The notes under the pieces: generated by a model | What the model saw: the letters and a program-made list of their open reading frames with translations, nothing else | Told to the model about the DNA's origin: nothing | Database searches by the model: none | In this document: positions 58,965 to 64,000 of the stretch, piece after piece | Layout: each line of letters starts with the position of its first letter | Numbering within the stretch: position 1 is the first letter of the stretch | Program-made: the position numbers and the translations under genes | Source: Dactylosporangium vinaceum | GTDB lineage: Bacteria > Actinomycetota > Actinomycetes > Mycobacteriales > Micromonosporaceae | Assembly (NCBI RefSeq): GCF_019904175.1 | Contig: NZ_CP061913.1 | Span: 5,022,001 to 5,086,000 of the forward strand | Length of the DNA stretch: 64,000 nt | Direction: 5' to 3'

Positions 58965-60677
58965 TCACCGGTAGGCGATCGCGGTGATGGTGAGCGTGGC
59001 CGAGTACCGGCCGGGCCGCGTGCTCGAGGGCACCTTCAGGGTCAGGTCGGCGCCGAGCACTGTCGTGCCCAGCCCGCCGGTGCCCAGCGCGCCGCCGGCG
59101 TTGATCGCGCCGCCCGGCCCCGCGGTCGCGTCGCCGGCCGCGTTCGGGACGACGACCCTCGGCGTCCAGCCGAGGTAGCCGCCGCTGAACGTGTCGGCGC
59201 CGCTGGTGAAGTCGCCGACCTGGCCGGAGACGCTCCAGCCGGGCCGGGTCTGGTCGCGCCCGTCGTCGATCGTCACCACACCCAGCCGGCCGGTCGACTC
59301 GAAGGTGTGGTCGGCGCGCAGGACCGCGGTGCTCATCACGACCGGGCCTCCTTCGACGGTCATCGTGAAGACGCCCTCCTCAGGCTCGACGTTCACCTGG
59401 ATCGTCTCGCGTCCGGTCACGCTCTGCGGCTCGCCGCCGACGCCGAGGCACTGCGTCGGCCCCAGCCTGTCGCACGCGGCCGGCATCGGGTCGCCGGCCG
59501 GGTCGGGCACCGTGGGACACCCGGCGGCGAACTCGTCAGCGGCCGCGGTGAGCTGGGCGCCGGGCACCTTCTGCAACTGCGCGTAGCCGGCCCGGACCTG
59601 GCTCGCCGGCAGCGGCGCATAGCCGAGCCGGGCCAGCTCGCGCTGTCCCTGGCACAGCGCATAACTGCCGAAGGCGCCGAGGGTGTACCCCTTGGCGTTC
59701 GTGAATCCGTAGGCGTTGTCGGTCGGCAGGATCGCGTACGCGTAGCCGGAGAGCTCATAGGTGCGCGGGTCCGGGTTGCGGTACACCGGGTCGAGGTTCG
59801 CGATACCGGTGGCCGGGTCGACGGCCGCGGCGCCCAGTGAGACGCCGACGTGGCCGGCGGTCGGCTCGGTGTAGTAGCCGGCCGCATTGAGCAGCTTCGC
59901 CACCGGGAACCCGGCCTGCAGCGCGTAGGAGTACTGGACGTAGCCGATCGCCCCGTTCGCGGCGGGTTGGCTGACGTATCCGGACACGCCCAGGTCGCCG
60001 GGCTGCCCGACCATCGCCGAGCCGCCCAGCACCGGGTACGACTGGGTGGGTGTGCACGGACTGCGCCCCGTGGTGGCGCAGTAGGCCGTCCAGTACTGCC
60101 CGTGCCGCACCGACATCCACCGCGTCAGCGCATACGTCGACCCGTCCGCGTCGGTCCGCACCACCGGCACGATCGGGGTGTCCGGCAGGGCGAGGCGCGG
60201 GTTGTCGGCCGCGATCGCCGGATCGTTCCACCGGGTCAGCCGCCCCGTGAAGATCTTCGCCACGTTCTCGCCGGACAGCCGCAGATCGGTGACCCGCTGC
60301 CCGCCGATCGTCAGGTTGTACATGAACGCCGTCCCGCCCGCGGTGACGGGCATGTACCCGAACCCGCGGTCCGGCGGCGGGTCGGAGCTGGTGCCGTCCT
60401 GGAGCCCGTACGGCGTGTCCGACACCGCGAAGTCCAGCAGCCCATTGCGGTACTTCGCCCGGCCGACGGCGGAGCCGCTGCGCTCGTAGTCGACGCGCAT
60501 CCCGTACTGCGCAACGTCGCCGATCCAGGCGCGGAACGCGTTGTACGCCATTGTCGACCCGCCACCGGCGATCGGCACGTACACCGCCGCGGCCGCGGGC
60601 TCACCCGGCCCGACGAGCCCGGCCAGCCCCACCGCCAACGCGACGGCGAACGCCACTCCGCGACGCCTCACGTGCAT
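58965..60677 (-). CDS. secreted PstS-like substrate-binding protein with WxL-like C-domain
   Basis: 570 residues from the ATG at 60677; ATGs at 60689 and 60701 are alternatives. Sec signal (RRRGVAFAVALAVGLAGLVG...AAA). Residues ~35-400 resemble periplasmic phosphate-binding PstS: GGGSTMAYNAFRAW, DYERSGSAVGRAKY, DFAVSDTPYGL, IFTGRLTRWNDPAI, GAIGYVQYSYA. No PstCAB transporter genes are near. Residues ~430-570 look like a WxL-type cell-wall-binding domain (PGWSVSGQVGDFTSG, LGWTPRVV, LTLKVPSSTRPGRYSATLTI). It may be wall-attached rather than a transporter component. Divergent from the HTH/Clp-N pair. Confidence 0.78.
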   Translation of the reverse strand: MHVRRRGVAFAVALAVGLAGLVGPGEPAAAAVYVPIAGGGSTMAYNAFRAWIGDVAQYGMRVDYERSGSAVGRAKYRNGLLDFAVSDTPYGLQDGTSSDPPPDRGFGYMPVTAGGTAFMYNLTIGGQRVTDLRLSGENVAKIFTGRLTRWNDPAIAADNPRLALPDTPIVPVVRTDADGSTYALTRWMSVRHGQYWTAYCATTGRSPCTPTQSYPVLGGSAMVGQPGDLGVSGYVSQPAANGAIGYVQYSYALQAGFPVAKLLNAAGYYTEPTAGHVGVSLGAAAVDPATGIANLDPVYRNPDPRTYELSGYAYAILPTDNAYGFTNAKGYTLGAFGSYALCQGQRELARLGYAPLPASQVRAGYAQLQKVPGAQLTAAADEFAAGCPTVPDPAGDPMPAACDRLGPTQCLGVGGEPQSVTGRETIQVNVEPEEGVFTMTVEGGPVVMSTAVLRADHTFESTGRLGVVTIDDGRDQTRPGWSVSGQVGDFTSGADTFSGGYLGWTPRVVVPNAAGDATAGPGGAINAGGALGTGGLGTTVLGADLTLKVPSSTRPGRYSATLTITAIAYR

Positions 60678-60787
60678 CCCCCCGCTCATCCGGCAGTGCA
60701 CCGTCCGGCACGGTGGCCCACCCGCCTACCGGCGATCGTGAGCGCCGCCCATACGCCGGATATGCGCTCGGTGAACAGTCGGGAATC

Positions 60788-60830
60788 GTCAGCATGTGTT
60801 GACGCCCCGGGGCCGTCAGCATATGCTGAC
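60788..60830. promoter_or_regulatory. double operator over the HTH gene promoter
   Basis: GTCAGCATATGCTGAC (60815-60830) is a perfect 16-bp palindrome and contains the -10 TATGCT of the leaderless gene at 60834. GTCAGCATGTGTTGAC (60788-60803) is a second copy with the same arms, 27 bp away centre to centre. Best read as an autoregulatory operator for the HTH protein. Confidence 0.75.
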
Positions 60831-60833
60831 GAC

Positions 60834-61052
60834 ATGACCGCCGCCGCCGACCTCGACCGCGTGGTGCACAGCACCGACCCCGACACCGCGCTGGAGGCCG
60901 TGGCCCGCCTGCGCCGCCTGCTGGAGCAGCTCGAGGCCGAGCACGTCGCCGCGGCCCGGCGCGCCGGGCGGTCCTGGCACGAGATCGCCTCCCGTCTGGG
61001 CGTGACGAAACAGACGGTCCACCGCAAGTACCGCCGGCTCGAGGAGACCTGA
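60834..61052 (+). CDS. small HTH regulator paired with Clp-N protein
   Basis: 72 residues from the ATG at 60834, 6 nt after TATGCT. The first half is a short helical dimerisation part (LEAVARLRRLLEQLEAEHVAAARR); the second is a helix-turn-helix like sigma-70 region 4 (SWHEIASRLGVTKQTVHRKYRRLEE). Its TGA overlaps the ATG of the Clp-N gene. Such HTH plus Clp-N pairs recur in actinomycetes. The two palindromes upstream suggest it controls its own operon. Confidence 0.88.
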   Translation: MTAAADLDRVVHSTDPDTALEAVARLRRLLEQLEAEHVAAARRAGRSWHEIASRLGVTKQTVHRKYRRLEET

Positions 61053-61759
61053 TGTTCCGCGGCGACCACCCCGACCTGCACGGGACCATCGGCCGGGCCC
61101 TGCGGCTGGCCCGCGGGCTGCACCACCCGCGCACCGGCAGCGAGCATCTGCTGCTGTCCCTGAGCGCGGCCGACCACCCGGCCGCCGCCGTCCTGCACCG
61201 CCACGGCGCCACCGCGGAGGCGCTGCGCCGCGCGGTGGCCCGGGCCGCACCACTGGGCGCCGGCGCCGCCGCGGACCGCGAGACCCTGGCCCCGCTGGCC
61301 GTCGACGTCGAGCGCCTCCTGGGCCGCCTGAGCCCGGCCGTGCTCGACCGCCCGCCGCTTCGCGAGCCGCTGCTGCCCATCGGCGCCGCCAGGGCCCGCC
61401 GCCACTGCGCCCGCCTCGACCCGCCGCTGGGCCTGGACGCCCAGGCCGCGATCGAGGCGTCGCTGCGCCTGTCCCTGGCCCGCCGCGAACGCGACCACCG
61501 CCCCGAGCACCTGGCCCTGGCGCTCGTCGCCCTGGACCCGGGCGCCGCCTGGACGCTGCGTACTGCCGCGGTGGACGCCGGGCCTCTCCTGGCCGCGCTG
61601 GCCGCCGCCTTCCCGCCGCCGCGCCGCAACCCGCTGCTGCGCGCCGACCGCCACCTGGGCCGCCCCGCCCGCATCCGCGACATGATCCGCCGCTACCAGC
61701 ACACGACCGGCCGCACCGTGACCGCCGGCTCGGCCCTGGCCGCCCTCATCGCCCGCTGA
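61052..61759 (+). CDS. stand-alone Clp N-domain protein
   Basis: 235 residues from the ATG at 61052, coupled to the HTH gene. Two Clp-N-type four-helix repeats can be seen: LHGTIGRALRLARGLHHPRTGSEHLLLSL and LDAQAAIEASLRLSLARRERDHRPEHLALALVAL, as in the N domain of ClpC/ClpA. The AAA+ ATPase part is absent. It may act as a ClpC decoy, adaptor or ligand-binding sensor working with the HTH protein. A C-terminal segment (RIRDMIRRYQHTTGRTVTAG) is extra. Role inferred. Confidence 0.83.
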   Translation: MFRGDHPDLHGTIGRALRLARGLHHPRTGSEHLLLSLSAADHPAAAVLHRHGATAEALRRAVARAAPLGAGAAADRETLAPLAVDVERLLGRLSPAVLDRPPLREPLLPIGAARARRHCARLDPPLGLDAQAAIEASLRLSLARRERDHRPEHLALALVALDPGAAWTLRTAAVDAGPLLAALAAAFPPPRRNPLLRADRHLGRPARIRDMIRRYQHTTGRTVTAGSALAALIAR

Positions 61760-61862
61760 CCGCCGACTCCTGACCGGCCGACTCCTGACCGGCCGATTGC
61801 TGATCGCCGGCCCTTGCCCGTCGGCTCCTGACCGCTGGCCCTTGCCCGCCGGCTCCTGAGCG
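61758..61862. repeat. short degenerate direct repeats
   Basis: About seven copies of a 14-15 bp motif (GCCGACTCCTGACCG and variants, including CGGCTCCTGACCG and GGCCCTTGCCCG) lie between the Clp-N gene and the next sigma operon. No ORF or hairpin stands out. Confidence 0.6.
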
Positions 61863-61968
61863 CCGTGGTCCGGGGCACGGCGGCACAAAGTCCCGGGCGG
61901 AGGTAAACCCTTTCGGGGCGGCTCGGCTCAAACAGGGTGGATCGGCCAGCGAGAGGGGAACCCATCAG

Positions 61969-62472
61969 GTGCGCCCGGACAGTGAGCGAGACTTCGCGCA
62001 GTATGTCGCGAACCGAAAACAGGCGCTGTACCGCGTCGCGTACCACCTGTTGGGCGACCGTGACCGGGCCGACGACGCGGTGCAGACGACGCTGACCGTG
62101 CTCTATGCGCGGTGGGGACGGGTGCACGAGATCGAGAACCTCGACGGATACGTGCACACGATGGTCGTGCGCGAGTCCCTGCGCGACAGGCGGCGCTGGC
62201 TGGCGTGGGTGCGGCTGTCACCGGCGACGCCGGACGTGCCCGTCGCGTCGGCGGACCCCGAGGTCGAGCAGCGGATGCTCCTGCGGGCGGCGCTGCGCAA
62301 ACTGCCCGAACGGCAACGGACAGTGCTCGTGCTGCGGTTCCTGTGCGACCTGCCGGTGCTGGAGGTCGCCGCCCTGCTCGGGCTGGCCGAGGGCACGGTC
62401 AAGGCGCACACGAACCGAGGACTCGAAGCGCTCCGGCGCCAGATCGGCACCAATGCGGAGGTGGCGGCATGA
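61969..62472 (+). CDS. SigE-family sigma factor
   Basis: 167 residues from a GTG at 61969 (starts MRPDSERDFAQYV). Region 2: YHLLGDRDRADDAVQTTLTVLYARWGRVHEIENLDGYVHTMVV; region 4: LPERQRTVLVLRFLCDLPVLEVAALLGLAEGTVKAHTNRGLEALRR. It is clearly paralogous to the factor at 54016 (same MRPD start, YVHTMVV, RQRTVLVLRFLCDL). It overlaps its partner gene by 4 bp. Confidence 0.92.
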   Translation: MRPDSERDFAQYVANRKQALYRVAYHLLGDRDRADDAVQTTLTVLYARWGRVHEIENLDGYVHTMVVRESLRDRRRWLAWVRLSPATPDVPVASADPEVEQRMLLRAALRKLPERQRTVLVLRFLCDLPVLEVAALLGLAEGTVKAHTNRGLEALRRQIGTNAEVAA

Positions 62473-63665
62473 CTTCGAACCCGTTCGCCATGCTCGTTCG
62501 TGAGGATGTTCCCGAGAGCCGGGTGGCGCTCGACGCCGTCATCGCCGGCGGCCGGGCCCGGGTGCGCCGGCGCCGGGCCGTGACCGTGGGGGCCGCGGCC
62601 GTCGCCGTGGTGCTGGTCGCCGGTGGTGTCGCGCTGGCCGCGGCCGGGGCCGATCCGGTTCGCCCGGCTCCGGCGCCGGCCCAGTCCGCGCCGTCCGCTG
62701 CGCCGTCCCGCTCGGCGGCGCCGGCGTGCGAGCCGGTCCGCATCGCCGGGCTCGACCGGCCGGTGGGCATCGCTGTCGATGCCTCAGGGCAATATCTCGT
62801 GGGTACCCCGGAAGCGTTCGACGGCAGCCTGACGCTCGTCGGCCCGAAGGGACCGCGCACGTTGCGGGTGACCAAGGGGCTCATGCCGTCCGGCATCAAC
62901 GGCAGCGGCGTGATCGTCGGCAACGTCACCAGCACCGCCGACATGGACGGGTACGTCGTCGAGAACGACACGTCGACCCGCCTCGGCCTGCCGGCGGGTG
63001 CGCTGAACGTGCGGGCCGGCGCGATCAACGACGCCGGCGACGTCGTCGGTGACGCCCGCATGCCCGGCAACCGGTTCCGGGCCGTGGTCTGGCGATACCA
63101 CCAGTGGAGCCAGCCGCAGCTGCTGGCCACGCCCAGCGGCGGCGTCGCCGGTGGCCAGTCGGCCGCGTACGGCATCGCGGCGGACGGGCGGATCGTCGGC
63201 AACGTCGGCAACGGCGCCACGCCGTACCTGTGGAAGCCCGACGGCACCGGTGCGCCCCTGCCGGTCCCGGCCGGCAAGCCCGGCGGGAACGCGGCGCGGA
63301 TCGTGGGCGACTGGGCCGACGGCGCCGTCAACTACACGGCCGCCACCGTCACGCTGCCCAGCGGGCGGCGGGTCGGCCGGGGCGAGCCCACGTGGGTCCG
63401 CTGGAACCTGCGCACCGGCGAGGTGAAGGTGGTGGAGGCGGGGCATCCGTTCATGGGCGCCGCGGGCCTGCTGCCGGACGGCCGGGTGGTGGTCAACTTG
63501 CACGACCACGCCGCGGTGTGGTCCGACGCCGGCGTCACGCGGCTGTCCCTGCCCGAGGGCAGCACCCAGGTCGAGATCGCCGGGGCCGCGGGTGACGGCA
63601 CGATCGTCGGCTACGCGGTCGGCGATGGTGACGCGCGCGCGGCGTACCGCTGGAACTGCGGGTAG
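62469..63665 (+). CDS. membrane-anchored HAF-repeat-like protein, sigma partner
   Basis: 398 residues from the ATG at 62469. Same plan as the protein at 54531: cytoplasmic start, basic patch RARVRRRRA, one helix (GAAAVAVVLVAGGVALAAAGA), a Pro/Ala/Ser linker, and an outside domain with repeated HAF-like strands (INGSGVIVGNVTS, INDAGDVVGDARM, IAADGRIVGNVGNG, AGDGTIVGYAVGDG). It ends in YRWNCG, as the paralogue ends in QWVCGG. Coupled to the sigma factor at 61969. A strong terminator follows 8 bp after its stop. Confidence 0.83.
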   Translation: MTSNPFAMLVREDVPESRVALDAVIAGGRARVRRRRAVTVGAAAVAVVLVAGGVALAAAGADPVRPAPAPAQSAPSAAPSRSAAPACEPVRIAGLDRPVGIAVDASGQYLVGTPEAFDGSLTLVGPKGPRTLRVTKGLMPSGINGSGVIVGNVTSTADMDGYVVENDTSTRLGLPAGALNVRAGAINDAGDVVGDARMPGNRFRAVVWRYHQWSQPQLLATPSGGVAGGQSAAYGIAADGRIVGNVGNGATPYLWKPDGTGAPLPVPAGKPGGNAARIVGDWADGAVNYTAATVTLPSGRRVGRGEPTWVRWNLRTGEVKVVEAGHPFMGAAGLLPDGRVVVNLHDHAAVWSDAGVTRLSLPEGSTQVEIAGAAGDGTIVGYAVGDGDARAAYRWNCG

Positions 63666-63673
63666 ACGCGGCG

Positions 63674-63702
63674 AAGGCCGGCCACCAACGGTGGCCGGCC
63701 TT
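63674..63702. terminator. bidirectional hairpin terminator
   Basis: AAGGCCGGCCACC (63674-63686) and GGTGGCCGGCCTT (63690-63702): perfect 13-bp stem, AAC loop, between two convergent genes. Confidence 0.8.
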
Positions 63703-63725
63703 GAGCCAGGGGTGAGCCGGTGGTG

Positions 63726-64000
63726 CTAGTTGGAGGCGACGCCCAGCTGGCCCTCGCCGCCGTGAAACTCGGTGCCCGAGGCGAAGGAGGCGTCGAAGCG
63801 CTGCTGGAGGGCGTCGAGCTCGCCGAACTCGGCCTGGTGCGAGGACTCGCTGCCCTCGGCGGCGAAGACGTGGTCGTCCACCGACGCGTCGTGGCTGTAG
63901 TTGGTGTAGTCGTCCGACTCGTAGTGCACGGCGGCCGGCTGGTCGTACTCGACGTGGTGACCCTGCGAGAAGTCGGTCGACTCCTGCGCGTGGTGGTCGT
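63726..64000 (-). CDS. acidic His/Asp/Ser-rich protein, N-terminus beyond window
   Basis: The frame is open from the right edge of the window to a stop at 63726, giving the C-terminal ~90 residues. The sequence is rich in H, D, S, E and Y (DHHAQESTDFSQGHHVEYD, YTNYSHDASVDDHVF) and ends AEFGELDALQQRFDASFASG then GQLGVASN. No domain is recognised; it may be a disordered metal- or protein-binding tail. The true start is outside the window. Confidence 0.65.
   Translation of the reverse strand, partial: DHHAQESTDFSQGHHVEYDQPAAVHYESDDYTNYSHDASVDDHVFAAEGSESSHQAEFGELDALQQRFDASFASGTEFHGGEGQLGVASN

Noticed and set aside
1..64000. tRNA, rRNA, riboswitch, or prophage integration site
   Set aside because: I saw no cloverleaf, rRNA segment, known riboswitch core or integrase gene on either strand.

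Overview
The window is high-GC actinomycete chromosome. GTG starts, ATGA/GTGA stop-start overlaps, SigE-family sigma factors, a SARP/AfsR-type regulator, CGNR and Clp-N proteins, and mycothiol-type DinB domains all point to Actinomycetota. Micromonosporaceae is my best guess from overall gene style; no rRNA or phylogenetic marker is present, so the family is an inference. A recurring start architecture (TANNNT, 6-9 nt, then ATG or GTG at +1) indicates many leaderless mRNAs.

Layout. 1-7.8 kb: secreted AMIN-like protein (cut by the window edge), secreted hydrolase, a LexA-type repressor, a zinc thioredoxin, a GNAT enzyme, a DinB/MalY-like fusion and a CGNR regulator. 8.3-11.6 kb: a DrrA/DrrB-type ABC exporter split by a complete IS110-family element, whose bridge RNA can be read by eye, with guides matching both the IS ends and the reconstructed target. 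11.7-16 kb: LLM flavin oxidoreductase and SDR, then a PaaK-like adenylating enzyme lying between two non-coding repeat arrays. 16-22.3 kb: beta-lactamase-fold hydrolase, lipoprotein, MgtE_N-like protein and the assimilatory nitrite reductase operon nirBD. 22.3-29.9 kb: small membrane proteins, a hydrolase behind a large palindromic operator, GNAT, a response regulator with a NatAB-type ABC exporter, and an amidohydrolase. 30-34.5 kb: a three-gene minus-strand cassette (DUF4177-like protein, NERD-domain helicase, NACHT ATPase with pentapeptide repeats). It looks like a candidate anti-phage or conflict system and is the most system-like novelty here. 34.6-42.3 kb: CapA, methyltransferase, two sigma-factor operons and a 938-aa SARP. 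42.3-43.4 kb: a decayed IS5-family transposase abutting an orphan histidine kinase. 45-50.5 kb: TrmO-like protein, then a TetR regulator divergent from an MddA/NnrU-like gene and a hydrolase-glycosyltransferase fusion. 50.6-64 kb: exported carbohydrate-related proteins (DUF4965-type with LamG domains, GH92 with discoidin domains), a PstS-like/WxL protein, a self-regulated HTH/Clp-N pair, and two paralogous sigma factor/membrane-anchored HAF-like operons.

How the parts may work together. nirB, nirD and a small conserved gene form a nitrite-to-ammonium assimilation unit. The two glycan-degrading proteins and the LacI-type operator motifs suggest an extracellular polysaccharide or glycoprotein utilisation region. 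Three SigE-type sigma factors are each overlapped by a single-pass membrane protein, fitting sigma/anti-sigma pairs. A fourth sigma factor (ECF type) is likewise overlapped by a multi-pass membrane protein. The strongest mechanistic result is the IS110 element: insertion point, two-base direct repeat, operon overlap and guide complementarity all agree.
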